A stretch of DNA of 58,265 nt from Chromatiales bacterium (ex Bugula neritina AB1) (lineage in GTDB: Bacteria > Pseudomonadota > Gammaproteobacteria > Granulosicoccales > Granulosicoccaceae): contig MDLA01000159.1 in NCBI GenBank assembly GCA_001730015.1, positions 1 to 58,265 of the forward strand. Direction: 5' to 3'. Position numbers and translations under genes: made by a program. Below the pieces are notes generated by a model, which worked only from the letters and a program-made list of their open reading frames with translations, ran no database searches and had not been told where the DNA came from. This document shows, piece by piece, positions 9,049-17,991 of the stretch. Within the stretch, counting starts at the first letter, position 1; each line of letters opens with the position of its first letter.

Positions 9049-11355
9049 CTATGCAGCGGATTCGGTGGTAGCTGAGCGTTGCAAATGCTGCCACACTCGG
9101 TGGGCGGTATAGGGCATATCCATTGGTGGCGCTCCAGCAGCCTTCAATGCATCCATTACTGCATTTGACAAGGCAGGCAACGAACCCGAGCATCCGGACT
9201 CACCGACGCCCTTGGAACCCAGCTCGTTTAATGCTGTTGGTACGGCGTAGGTATCGCTTGCGATTTTTTCGACCGAACCGGCCCGAGGCATGGCGTAGTC
9301 CATAAAACTTCCAGATAACAACTGACCACCGGCGTCGTATATTACGGCTTCCCCGAACGCCTGCCCGACTCCCTGCACCACCCCGCCGTGTACCTGCCCG
9401 CGCACCAGCTCAGCTGAAATCACGTTGCCCAGATCATCGACTGCGCTGTAATTGCATACAAAAAATTCACCGGTCTCCGGGTTGAGTTCAACTTCAGCGA
9501 TGTGACAACCGTTAGGGTAGTTGGCACCGGTAACCGTCTCGGCAGCGCTATTGAGAGGATGTGCTGATTCATCTGTACCGGCGAATTTTTTTACTATATC
9601 CAGCAGATCCACACCTTGCGCTCCGTTTCGCCCCAGAAAGCGACCACTGGCAAATGCGATATCGGCGATATCGACATTCAGATGCTGCGCTGCCAGCGGT
9701 GTTGCCTTGTCGATTACTACATCGACCAGATTTTTAAACGCAGAACCGGTGCCGTATAGAGAGCGTGAGCCGCCAGTGCCATTACCCACCAGGCTCTGTT
9801 CCGGCGCACCGGCCCGATAGCTGATCAACGACGATGAAATTCCCAGACCTTCGCCGACAATCTGTGCGTAGGCTGTTTCGTGCCCCTGACCGGATGGGCC
9901 GGAGACTGCATGCAACAGCAAGGTGCCATCTGCACGGAACTGGCAGGACACTTCGTCTCTGGGTGCGCCACCAGCACCGGATTTTTCCACGTAATAGCCA
10001 ATACCTATACCGCGTATTCTGCCTCGCTGCTGTGCTTCGCTTCGGCGGGCGGGGAACTCTGCGTACCCGGCTGATTCGAGGGCTTTGTCGAATACCGCTT
10101 CAAAATCACCACAGTCGTATTCGGTGCCGTTGGCGGTGGTATAGGGGAATTGATCGGGCTGTATGAAGTTGTCGCGCCTGAACTGCACCGGGTCCAGACC
10201 ATGCTCACTGGCGGTGTGATCGATCAGTCGCTCTATAGCAAATGCGATATCCGGTCGTCCTGCGCCTCGATAGGCTGACACCGGCGAAGTGTTGGTCACC
10301 GCCAAGGTGGAACGCATATATAACGCCGGTACAGCGTAAGCGCCACCCATGGTTACGCTTAAATTATTGGTTCCTATAAAACCACCGAAGTAGCAGTTAT
10401 AGGCACCGAGATCGGCCTGATCGTCGAACCGAATGGCGGTAATTCTGTTCTCTGCATCGAGTGCCAGCGAGCCGTGCAGTTTAAGTGCACGCCCGTGCCA
10501 TTCGGCGGTAAACAATTCTGATCTGGAAGAAACCCATTTGATCGGCCGACCGAATTTTCGTGATGCCAGTACCAATAGCGCATGCTCGGCACCAGGACCT
10601 CCACGCAGGCCGAATGAACCGCCCACGTCTTCGGCGACAATTTCAAGCTCGCTGGCTTCAAGCCCGGTAATAGCCGCCAGTGACGCCCGCATACCGAGCA
10701 TCCCCTGAGTCGGGGTATAAACCACGGTGACCGCACGCCGGGTATCGTGATTTACCAGCACGGCTTTGGGCTCCATTGGTGCTCCATACAAACGCTGGCT
10801 GCGGATACTCAGTGACGAGGTTCTAGCCGCACTGGCAAATGCCTGTTCTACCGCTTCACGATTGCCGTTTTCAAAAACCAGAGAAACATTACCGGGGATC
10901 GAGGGATGCAACTGGACTGCACCGTCGGCTATCGCCTGATCTACCGAGGTAACCGCTGGCAAGGGTTCGTAGTCGACATCGACAAGTTCGGCCGCATCAT
11001 GTGCCGCTGAAGCCGTTTCAGCAATGACCATCGCTACAGCCTGGCCGACAAATCGAACACGATCAATGGCGAGAATCGGCAGCGCGCCCTTTTTAATTAC
11101 CGTTGCGTCAACACCTGTTATTTCCGGGCCCGACGGCAGCAGTGAATACCGGGCAGCGGTAACATCTGCCGCGGTCAGCACAGCGGCCACTCCCGGTGCT
11201 TTCAGCGCCGCTTCGCTATTAATGCCCAGCACTCGCGCATGCGCGTGAATCGAGCGTACCACCACGGCGTGCATTTGCCCGGGCAGGTTCCAGTCTGCAG
11301 TGAATTTGCCGGTACCGGTTATAAGCCGGTGATCTTCGTGTCGCATTAATTCCAT
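9049..11355 (-). CDS. Xanthine dehydrogenase-family molybdopterin-binding subunit (CoxL form II-like)
   Basis: A 768-residue large subunit of a molybdenum hydroxylase. It holds the two aldehyde oxidase/xanthine dehydrogenase molybdopterin domains from HEDHRLITGTGKFTADW at the N-terminus. The active-site loop reads AYRGAGR near residue 364; true CO dehydrogenase (form I) has AYxCSFR, so CO oxidation is not supported. The catalytic glutamate is in GVGESG near 716. It begins 2 bp after the [2Fe-2S] subunit stop. No FAD (CoxM-like) subunit gene is present on either side and no cytochrome c domain is fused here, so the electron acceptor is unclear. The substrate cannot be assigned from sequence. 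Confidence 0.88.
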   Translation of the reverse strand: MELMRHEDHRLITGTGKFTADWNLPGQMHAVVVRSIHAHARVLGINSEAALKAPGVAAVLTAADVTAARYSLLPSGPEITGVDATVIKKGALPILAIDRVRFVGQAVAMVIAETASAAHDAAELVDVDYEPLPAVTSVDQAIADGAVQLHPSIPGNVSLVFENGNREAVEQAFASAARTSSLSIRSQRLYGAPMEPKAVLVNHDTRRAVTVVYTPTQGMLGMRASLAAITGLEASELEIVAEDVGGSFGLRGGPGAEHALLVLASRKFGRPIKWVSSRSELFTAEWHGRALKLHGSLALDAENRITAIRFDDQADLGAYNCYFGGFIGTNNLSVTMGGAYAVPALYMRSTLAVTNTSPVSAYRGAGRPDIAFAIERLIDHTASEHGLDPVQFRRDNFIQPDQFPYTTANGTEYDCGDFEAVFDKALESAGYAEFPARRSEAQQRGRIRGIGIGYYVEKSGAGGAPRDEVSCQFRADGTLLLHAVSGPSGQGHETAYAQIVGEGLGISSSLISYRAGAPEQSLVGNGTGGSRSLYGTGSAFKNLVDVVIDKATPLAAQHLNVDIADIAFASGRFLGRNGAQGVDLLDIVKKFAGTDESAHPLNSAAETVTGANYPNGCHIAEVELNPETGEFFVCNYSAVDDLGNVISAELVRGQVHGGVVQGVGQAFGEAVIYDAGGQLLSGSFMDYAMPRAGSVEKIASDTYAVPTALNELGSKGVGESGCSGSLPALSNAVMDALKAAGAPPMDMPYTAHRVWQHLQRSATTESAA

Positions 11356-11357
11356 GG

Positions 11358-11870
11358 TTATGTTCGCTCCGGTTTGCTATCAGCCGGGCTGTCGACCTGC
11401 GACCCTCCCCTCATTACGGTTGCTGCGGCCCGCACCGAGGCTTCGATATTTACATAGCCGGTGCAGCGGCACAGATTGCCGGATATTCCTTCGCGTATCT
11501 GCTCATCGGATGGATCGGGGTGACGCGCCAGCAGTTCGACCGTCGCCATGATCATTCCGGGTGTACAGAAACCGCACTGCAGCCCGTGGCATGCTGAAAA
11601 GGCGAGCTGCACCGGATGCAGTTGTTCGTTATCTGCCAGGCCTTCTATTGTTGTTATTTCGGAATCCTGTGCCTGCACCGCAAGCATGCTGCAGGACTTT
11701 ACGGCATCTCCGTTAAGACGCACGGTACAGCAACCGCACTGGCTGGTATCGCAGCCGATATGGGTGCCCGTCAGCCCCAGGTTATCTCTCAGAACATCTG
11801 CCAGCAGTGCTCGTTCTTCAACATCGACTGAGGCTTTTTCACCATTCACTGTAAACGACACTCTACTCAT
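11358..11870 (-). CDS. Molybdenum hydroxylase [2Fe-2S] small subunit (CoxS-like)
   Basis: The electron-transfer subunit of the molybdenum hydroxylase encoded just downstream. The ATG at 11870 gives 170 residues and has a good ribosome binding site (GGAAGGAA about 10 bp upstream); the longer open frame to 11969 adds residues foreign to the family. The plant-type [2Fe-2S] ligands are Cys40, 45, 48 and 60. The second cluster uses Cys99, 102, 134 and 136 in the CGFCTPGM and NLCRCTGY motifs. It is the first gene of a leftward run with the large subunit, mbfA and the histidine kinase. The tail after about residue 155 is low in complexity. Confidence 0.9.
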   Translation of the reverse strand: MSRVSFTVNGEKASVDVEERALLADVLRDNLGLTGTHIGCDTSQCGCCTVRLNGDAVKSCSMLAVQAQDSEITTIEGLADNEQLHPVQLAFSACHGLQCGFCTPGMIMATVELLARHPDPSDEQIREGISGNLCRCTGYVNIEASVRAAATVMRGGSQVDSPADSKPERT

Positions 11871-12245
11871 GACAAACGTGTTCCTTCCACTCAGGGGCGT
11901 GATAGTGTAGTGCGATGGCCACCGCTGCGCTACTGCACCACATATACATACGCAGCCAACTAAGGTCAAACCATTACCCGCCTGAGCATTTCGTCAACGT
12001 TGCAAGCCCTGCATATGACAGAAATCCCGCGGCATAAGCGGCTACGTGTCGCTTATATCGAAGGCCTGAAATTAACACGGCAGAGACTTTTATATCAGCC
12101 AGATTCGCAAGCCACATCCTCCATATCATTCGCCATTTGTTATAGACCTCGCGTATGGATTAGAATTCATCCTAAGAAAACTAAAAAACACAATGACGTG
12201 ACGCATCAGGGCCACCTTCATTGTCACCACACCAGAGGATCATTC
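11871..12245. other. Divergent intergenic region (375 bp)
   Basis: Separates the leftward [2Fe-2S] subunit gene from the rightward OmpA-like gene. It holds the candidate promoter at 12137-12166 for the rightward gene. The frame that crosses most of it is an upstream extension of the OmpA-like protein without family-like sequence. I see no convincing promoter for the leftward operon and no repeat. Confidence 0.5.
12137..12166 (+). promoter_or_regulatory. Candidate sigma-70 promoter for the OmpA-like gene
   Basis: TTGTTA at 12137-12142 and TAGAAT at 12161-12166 are separated by 18 bp. A start about 7 bp downstream would leave a leader of some 70 bases before the ATG at 12246. Found by eye; both boxes differ from consensus by one or two bases. 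Confidence 0.4.
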
Positions 12246-13943
12246 ATGGGCAAATCAATAGCCACGACCGGCGCTTCGATACTATTACTTGCGTCGGTAA
12301 GCGTGGCCAGTGCGGCTACCATCGAGCAAGTGGACGGAACTCCAGTCACTGGCACTTCCGCTTTGGTTACAAGCAGCGGCCGCGCTGGTGGTGGACACGA
12401 AAGTGTTGAAGCCCTGAAGGCTGAGGTTGCAGACCTGCAGACAAAGCTCGACAACGCTAATACCGGCAAAGACTACCTGCTGCGACAACTTAAAGAGGCT
12501 ATTGCTAAGCGCAATGCAATATCAGAGGAAGCGACTGCAGCCGTCGCTGCCAGCAGAACCGCTGCTGCAGAGGATAAAAGCAAGCTGCATGAACAGGTCA
12601 GGAAAATTGCCAGCCAGCGCGATGACCTGAAAGCACAGCTGGCCGAAGCAAATGCCGCCACTGAAGCGGCTGAAAATGCAAAAACCGCCGAGTTAGAGGG
12701 ACAACTTGATCGCATAACCCGGAACCGTAATTTTCTGGCACAGCGACTAGAAAATGCCATTCAGTTCGGAACCAATGAAAGCGCCAGGCTGGAACAACAG
12801 TTAAACGATGCAAAGGCAGAGCAGGACGCCACGGCTGAAAAACTACGCCGATTGACGGAGAGCAAAAGCTTTCTTGCGAATCGGCTGGAAAATGCCATTC
12901 AGTTCGGCACGGATGAAAGCGCCAGACTGGAAGAGGAACTCAGTGGTGTAAAAGCAGAGCGTGACTCCCTTGCAAAGCAGCTCGAATTGGTGAGCGAAAG
13001 CCGGAGCTTTCTCGCTCAGCGTCTGGAAAATGCGATTCAATTCAGTACTAACGAAGAAGCCAGAGTGAAGGAGCTACTCAGCGGCGTCGAATCTGAACGT
13101 GACGCTTACAAGGACCAACTCGAACGCACGACGATCGGCCGCAATTACCTGGTTGAGCGACTTGAAAATTCCATGGCTACAAGTTCCGCCAGAATTGCCA
13201 GCCTGGAAGATCAGCTTTTCAAGGCAAAAACGGGGCGGGACTATCTAGTGGAACGACTGGATTCCAGCCTCAGCAAAAACCGCGAGCTTAAACAGGAAAT
13301 TGATAACATCGCAGAAGTTTCTTTTGCACAAATTAACAGTGCGATTGCCGAACGCAATACGGCACGCGAAGCTGTGGCAGCGGCTGAGCAGGAAATCACC
13401 GATCTGGCGGCTGTTTCATTCGAACAGATCAACAGTGCTATCGGCGAGCGCGATGCAGCTATAAAAGCGAAAGAAGACGCCGCCACTGATACCAGCTGGG
13501 CCGACGGCTTAAGCGCAGAGCTCACCAATACATTCACTGAACTGGAAGATACCGAAGTGACTGCCAGAGCCGACGACACAGTCCGTATAAAGGTGGGCAA
13601 TAATGGCCTGTTCAGTCTTGGCGGGATCAACCTCAGCGGTGGCGGCCAACGGGTTCTCGCCTCTATAGGCTCTGCTCTGGCAGAAAAAAGTGACTCACAA
13701 ATTACCCTGGTTGGCCACAGCGACAACGTACCGGTTGGAAGTGGCAGCCGCTTTGCGAGTAATGTCGAGTTATCATTAGCCCGTGCATCTACGGCACTAA
13801 AATATTTGCTATCGCAGGGGTTGGCACCCGAACGGTTATCAGCCGCTGGCGTCGGAGATGCCTTCCCGATTGCGAGCAACGATACCGAAGATGGTCAGCT
13901 GGCTAACCGTCGTGTCGAGATAGTGCTCTCGCAGAAGAAGTAA
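12246..13943 (+). CDS. Coiled-coil envelope protein with C-terminal OmpA (peptidoglycan-binding) domain
   Basis: I place the start at the ATG at 12246, not at the start of the open frame at 12000. It has AGAGGA 6-7 bp upstream and opens with a signal peptide (MGKSIATTGASILLLASVSV, likely cleavage near ASA-A, residue 23). The product is 565 residues. A glycine-rich stretch is followed by a long coiled coil from about 45 to 400. Within it, three consecutive units of exactly 46 residues begin FLAxRLENAIQF (encoded by 12732-13145), followed by shorter YLVERLEN and YLVERLDS units and two SFxQINSAI units. The last ~130 residues are an OmpA-like domain (VGHSDNVPVGSGSRFASN, LSLARASTALKYL, NRRVEIVLS) expected to bind peptidoglycan. 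It is probably periplasmic or outer-membrane associated, without a visible beta-barrel or lipobox. The exact role is unknown. Confidence 0.82.
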   Translation: MGKSIATTGASILLLASVSVASAATIEQVDGTPVTGTSALVTSSGRAGGGHESVEALKAEVADLQTKLDNANTGKDYLLRQLKEAIAKRNAISEEATAAVAASRTAAAEDKSKLHEQVRKIASQRDDLKAQLAEANAATEAAENAKTAELEGQLDRITRNRNFLAQRLENAIQFGTNESARLEQQLNDAKAEQDATAEKLRRLTESKSFLANRLENAIQFGTDESARLEEELSGVKAERDSLAKQLELVSESRSFLAQRLENAIQFSTNEEARVKELLSGVESERDAYKDQLERTTIGRNYLVERLENSMATSSARIASLEDQLFKAKTGRDYLVERLDSSLSKNRELKQEIDNIAEVSFAQINSAIAERNTAREAVAAAEQEITDLAAVSFEQINSAIGERDAAIKAKEDAATDTSWADGLSAELTNTFTELEDTEVTARADDTVRIKVGNNGLFSLGGINLSGGGQRVLASIGSALAEKSDSQITLVGHSDNVPVGSGSRFASNVELSLARASTALKYLLSQGLAPERLSAAGVGDAFPIASNDTEDGQLANRRVEIVLSQKK

Positions 13944-13975
13944 TTTCCGGGTCCGGCTACTTATACGCCACAACA

Positions 13976-13998
13976 CGGCGCCTGCTCTATTGGCGCCG
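13976..13998. terminator. Possible terminator hairpin between OmpA-like gene and glk
   Basis: CGGCGCC (13976-13982) pairs with GGCGCCG (13992-13998) in the 70-bp gap between two convergent stops. The stem is short and GC-only. No T tract follows on either strand, so termination is plausible but not certain. Confidence 0.35.
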
Positions 13999-14013
13999 GC
14001 TGGCTATAGTGTT

Positions 14014-14997
14014 CTAACCGTCAACGGTGAAACCAAAACCATCGTAGTGGTTCTTCAGACAGGTAACTGAACCGTACAGTGCCGGATCACCTCCCTTCAC
14101 AAGATAGACCGGCATTTCTGCAACAAATTCTGAAAAACGACCTTTGTATTGCAGTGCTTCTACAAATCCGGATTGCAGGAAATAGTCCCCTAGTTGCGGC
14201 ACGATGCCGCCCGCCAGGTAGATACCTCCGGTTGAACCCAGAGTTACTGCCAGGTTGCCGGCAATCACACCGAGCCACCTGCAGAAGATCTGCATTGTCT
14301 CGACACAGCTGGCGCATTCGCCTGTCATTGCCCTGCTGGTGATTTCCGATGCGTTGGTGTACTCAATCGGCAGGCCATCTATGCTGCGCAAGGCGGCATA
14401 GAGATTAACTGTACCAGGACCTGACAGATAGCGCTCGGCGGATACATGGCCGAACACACTGGCCATATGCCGGTAGACCTGCAGTTCCCGTTCATTCTGG
14501 CCAGCCATAGAAACATGACCACCCTGGCTTTGCAGCGGCAACCAGAATTCCCCGGTGTAAATCAAGCCGGATACACCCAGCCCGGTACCGGGTCCGAGCA
14601 CGGCCTTTGGCCCTAGCGGGTCGATCACACCGGCAGAAATCTCCTGCAGCTCACTGGCAGACAGGCTTAAAATTCCGACAGCGGCAGCGGTGAAGTCATT
14701 GACCACTCTGGCGCGCTGTAATTTAAAACGCTTGACCAGACCTGACACTGATACCGTTAATTTGCTATTGGTCAGCGCCATCTCATCGCAATACTCGTGA
14801 GTACTGGCAAACGAGAACGTTGCCTGATCTGGACTACCGACGTTTTGGCTGGTCAGATAATCTGCAACTGCATCGCCAAGATCGTGGTACTCGCCCACCG
14901 GCATAACCTGAAAGGTTTCTGTTTGAAACTTTCCATCCCGGAACAACACGAAACGCGCATTAGTACCACCAATATCACCAGCCAATACGGTTGTCAT
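14014..14997 (-). CDS. glk: Glucokinase
   Basis: A 327-residue cytosolic ATP-dependent glucose kinase of the E. coli Glk type, which feeds glucose into glycolysis or Entner-Doudoroff as glucose 6-phosphate. The N-terminal phosphate-binding loop reads AGDIGGTNARFVLF. The catalytic Asp lies in VVNDFTAAAVGI, and the ATP-site glycines in LGPGTGLGVSGL. QSQGGHVSMAGQNERE corresponds to the glucose-contacting segment, and GGIYLAGGIVPQL to the C-terminal nucleotide loop. It follows the methyltransferase gene by 8 bp, so the two are probably co-transcribed, although no metabolic link is obvious. Confidence 0.93.
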   Translation of the reverse strand: MTTVLAGDIGGTNARFVLFRDGKFQTETFQVMPVGEYHDLGDAVADYLTSQNVGSPDQATFSFASTHEYCDEMALTNSKLTVSVSGLVKRFKLQRARVVNDFTAAAVGILSLSASELQEISAGVIDPLGPKAVLGPGTGLGVSGLIYTGEFWLPLQSQGGHVSMAGQNERELQVYRHMASVFGHVSAERYLSGPGTVNLYAALRSIDGLPIEYTNASEITSRAMTGECASCVETMQIFCRWLGVIAGNLAVTLGSTGGIYLAGGIVPQLGDYFLQSGFVEALQYKGRFSEFVAEMPVYLVKGGDPALYGSVTCLKNHYDGFGFTVDG

Positions 14998-15005
14998 AGA
15001 TCAAA

Positions 15006-15758
15006 TTACAACAATGGCTGCATATAAAGATTTACCCGCATGGGCTGGGTTATTGTGAAGGAACCATGGCTGTTAGCGCAGCTTTCAAACCGCCTTTTTA
15101 CTTTGTCATTGCGTACATCACTCTCGGTGTAATTGTTATAGCTCAGCAGGCAGTAGTGATCGGCAAATTCTTCGAAATCGCGGTAGGTGTGATCGACATC
15201 GTAATAGACTTCCCGCATTCTGGCGAAACGTGGCATTGCCAATTCCACCAGCGCCCGATAGGCCTGCAGGCGAACTTCTGTTTCATCGTGAAACAGTTCA
15301 ATTGCGTACTGATGGCTGCCATTGGCCACGGGTTCCTGCACGTAGACAAACCCGCGCTTGGTCAGCACCCTGCGCATTTCCTGAAACACCTGCCGATAGT
15401 GAATTGCCGGTACATGATGCAGAGAATTTGAGAAAATCACACCATCAACAGAACCCGGCTCCACCGGAATTGCACCTGCGCCGGCCTGTACAAAGCCAAC
15501 ATTCGGTGTTGCCTCGGCCTTGGCGTTGATATCGGCCTGCACCGGATCAGGTTCGATACCCAATACACTGGCTCCGCGGGCGGCCAGCTCACGCGACAGC
15601 TCACCACTGCCGCAACCGGCATCGACAAGAAACCGGTCTTCGAGTCTGATCAGCCGTTCAATTACTTCCAGGTTGGTTTGGTGTCCCCAGTCTTCTGCCA
15701 TCTTCAGCTTTTCCGTTGATTTGTTGTTTTGAGTGCTGTCGGTCAGAGAGCTACACAA
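15006..15758 (-). CDS. Class I SAM-dependent methyltransferase
   Basis: A 250-residue Rossmann-fold methyltransferase. Motif I is VDAGCGSGELSREL, the acidic residue after strand 2 is in LGIEPDP, motif II/III is VDGVIFSNSLHHVP, and the post-motif region is MRRVLTKRGFVYVQEP. The substrate is not evident. The start may be internal, at MAEDWGHQTN (15701), because the first 19 residues are polar and not family-like; at the longer start the product is slightly over the normal size. It lies immediately upstream of glk (8 bp) on the same strand. Ubiquinone/menaquinone-type or small-molecule methylation are only guesses. Confidence 0.8.
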   Translation of the reverse strand: MCSSLTDSTQNNKSTEKLKMAEDWGHQTNLEVIERLIRLEDRFLVDAGCGSGELSRELAARGASVLGIEPDPVQADINAKAEATPNVGFVQAGAGAIPVEPGSVDGVIFSNSLHHVPAIHYRQVFQEMRRVLTKRGFVYVQEPVANGSHQYAIELFHDETEVRLQAYRALVELAMPRFARMREVYYDVDHTYRDFEEFADHYCLLSYNNYTESDVRNDKVKRRFESCANSHGSFTITQPMRVNLYMQPLL

Positions 15759-16009
15759 CAGGCCTGACAGTTTAATTAAACCTGAGTTTTAGTGCACACA
15801 AAATCAACGATAACAATTAAACCATGATTGTGTCTGACACACCGAAGCTCTGTTGCCCGATGATTTGCTCTGATTGTAAACTGCGCGCCTGTCATCATCA
15901 AAACCATGCAACAGTTTCGCTGATTATACCAGCCCCGCGCAACCGGGATTAAACTGTGTTGCCCCTTACGTTCTATAGGCGGCTGCGCTGAGCTTATGAG
16001 CCCTTCGCT

Positions 16010-17011
16010 TCAACGCAGCTCAACAGCCGGATCGAATAATCGATAAAACAGTCGGGATGCGCCGGGAAAATCCATTTCTGTTCCGGCCTGTCGGTTGGCA
16101 GGTGCTACGCTGCCATCCGGCAGAATATCAGCTACCGTGAACGCAAATATATAGGCCCGCTCCAGTCCCATGCGCAAATCCGTTATATGGATTTCATTGT
16201 CGACGCGATCGACGGAATAAAACCCGTGGGTAAAATATTGCAATCGCTGCACTGGCCAGTGATCGTTCAGTGTGGCCAGCAGCTGATTATTGCTCGGGTG
16301 CTGAATCGATTTTATCTCATGCCCTGGGGGATCAAACAATGAATAGTATCCCGCCAGATAGCCACTCTCGTTCATGGCAACAAAGCGCCAGCCTAAAGTG
16401 GTCAGCGGCATCGGTGTAAGCAGCAGGCGGTCGAAACTGATCGACTGGTTCTGCAATGACTGTCTGACCCGGTGTTCAACCCGATGTTTGGTCACTGCAG
16501 CCCAAACCAGATAGGCACTGGCTGCACACAGAAATGCGGTATTCCATTGATGAGCACCGACATTACGACGCAACGCGAGGGTAATACCTGCAAGCAGCAA
16601 CAGCGTATAGACGGGGTCAATTATAAATACAATTGATCCGGATACCGGGTAATCGGTAAGCGGCCAGAATAACTGAGTGCCATATACCGTGAGCGCATCC
16701 AGCAGCGGATGGGTTACCAGTGCCAGCCAGGTCATTAACCACCATTGTCTAAAAGTTGCGCCATGGCCAAAAGGCAATCGATTCAGCAATGCTGCCAGTA
16801 ATGGTGCGAACAGGGTCAACACGATAAGCGAATGACTGAAACTGCGGTGGTATGTAAAATCTTCTACCGCACCGCCAAAAGGTACCAGCACATCAAGATC
16901 CGGCAAACTGCCAACCACCGCGCCGAGTAACAGCGCCCGGTTGCCGATACGTCGCCCCAGCACCAATTCCCCTACCGATGCGCCCAAAGCTATCTGAGTA
17001 ACAGAATCCAC
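16010..17011 (-). CDS. DUF457/YdjM-type inner-membrane metal-dependent hydrolase-like protein
   Basis: A 333-residue membrane protein. The N-terminus carries the family pattern MDSVTQIALGASVGE, then GSLPDLDVLVP, HRSFSHS and THPLLDALTVYG. These His/Asp residues are thought to bind metal. About five hydrophobic segments occupy residues 1-185, and the rest is a soluble domain with no recognised motif. The start is GTG at 17011. E. coli YdjM is a related LexA-regulated protein, but I find no SOS box here. The enzymatic activity of the family is unproven. It is transcribed divergently from the hydratase gene across a 160-bp gap. Confidence 0.78.
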   Translation of the reverse strand: MDSVTQIALGASVGELVLGRRIGNRALLLGAVVGSLPDLDVLVPFGGAVEDFTYHRSFSHSLIVLTLFAPLLAALLNRLPFGHGATFRQWWLMTWLALVTHPLLDALTVYGTQLFWPLTDYPVSGSIVFIIDPVYTLLLLAGITLALRRNVGAHQWNTAFLCAASAYLVWAAVTKHRVEHRVRQSLQNQSISFDRLLLTPMPLTTLGWRFVAMNESGYLAGYYSLFDPPGHEIKSIQHPSNNQLLATLNDHWPVQRLQYFTHGFYSVDRVDNEIHITDLRMGLERAYIFAFTVADILPDGSVAPANRQAGTEMDFPGASRLFYRLFDPAVELR

Positions 17012-17171
17012 TAACTTCCCGATCGTTTAAAAAGTTGCCCGCATCCCCCTGAGCCTGCATCATCTGTAGGGAATCGCGAGATGGCAGCAGGTGACTGCAA
17101 ACTAAAAGCCTGTCTGCCAACGTCAGTGAAATCACTGTACCTAAAAATATAGTCAAGCAGAGAAATTACGC

Positions 17172-17942
17172 ATGCATTTGGACGATCAACGCTTACTGGG
17201 CAGACAACTGGCGAACGCCAGAGCGGATCATGAATTGATTTCGAGCACCCCATTTGAGTCTATTGCCAGCCTGGACGACGCATACCGGGTACAGAACCAG
17301 GCAATCGCCGCTTACGGTTCGACGCAGACCGGCTACAAAATCGGCGCAACCAACCCGGCAGTTCAGCAGTTATTTAACTGTAATGAGCCTTTCTATGGAC
17401 CGCTTTTCGATAGCGAGCACCTGCAAGGGAGCACCGGCATAGAACAGTTTCCTGGAATGCTCGGCGGCGAGGCGGAGTTTGCTTTTCGTTGTGGCAGCGA
17501 CTTCCCCGACGATGACCTCGTCCTCACCGATCTGCCGGCATTGATCCTGGCTTGCCATGTGGCGGTGGAAATTGTCGGGCGTCGGCTGCAGGGCACAGGC
17601 TTACCGCCACTGAATTCAGCCATCGCAGATTACGGCGTCAGTGTCGCGTTTATCACCGGGGCTGCAATCAGCGACTGGCAGCAAAAAGATTTATCTGCCG
17701 TTGCTGTTACTGCAAGTTCAAACGGTGAGCAAACCAACAGCGGAACCGGTGCTGCAGTCATGGGAAATCCACTAAATGCAATATTGTGGCTGCACAACAC
17801 CCTGCGTCAACACAGCAGTGGCCTTAAAGCAGGGGACTGGATATCAACAGGAACCTGCCTGGGTGTTATCGCGCCAGTTGAAGGTGTTAAGGTCGATGTC
17901 AATTTTGCCGGATGCGGCAGTCTTAGTTACCAAATAGGATAA
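17172..17942 (+). CDS. 2-keto-4-pentenoate hydratase-type enzyme (MhpD/fumarylacetoacetase-C family)
   Basis: A 256-residue member of the hydratase/decarboxylase group that adds water to 2-hydroxy-2,4-dienoates or decarboxylates 4-oxalocrotonate in aromatic meta-cleavage pathways. GYKIGATNPAVQQLF, the metal ligands in LGGEAEFAFR and the Glu in VAVEIVGRR are all in place, as is the FITGAAISDW segment. No meta-cleavage dioxygenase or aldolase is nearby. The only close partner is the PaaI-like thioesterase 49 bp downstream, so the physiological substrate remains open. Confidence 0.82.
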   Translation: MHLDDQRLLGRQLANARADHELISSTPFESIASLDDAYRVQNQAIAAYGSTQTGYKIGATNPAVQQLFNCNEPFYGPLFDSEHLQGSTGIEQFPGMLGGEAEFAFRCGSDFPDDDLVLTDLPALILACHVAVEIVGRRLQGTGLPPLNSAIADYGVSVAFITGAAISDWQQKDLSAVAVTASSNGEQTNSGTGAAVMGNPLNAILWLHNTLRQHSSGLKAGDWISTGTCLGVIAPVEGVKVDVNFAGCGSLSYQIG

Positions 17943-17991
17943 ACACCGACTCACCGCGCTGAACCGAACCACTTCCGGATCTTTTACTTTT

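Noticed and set aside
9049..11355. Carbon monoxide dehydrogenase large subunit
   Set aside because: The active-site loop is AYRGAGR, not the AYxCSFR of form I enzymes, and the FAD subunit gene is missing.
12732..13145. 138-bp tandem DNA repeat as a CRISPR-like or transposon array
   Set aside because: The period is an exact multiple of three, the frame stays open, and similarity is at protein level. It is coding coiled coil.
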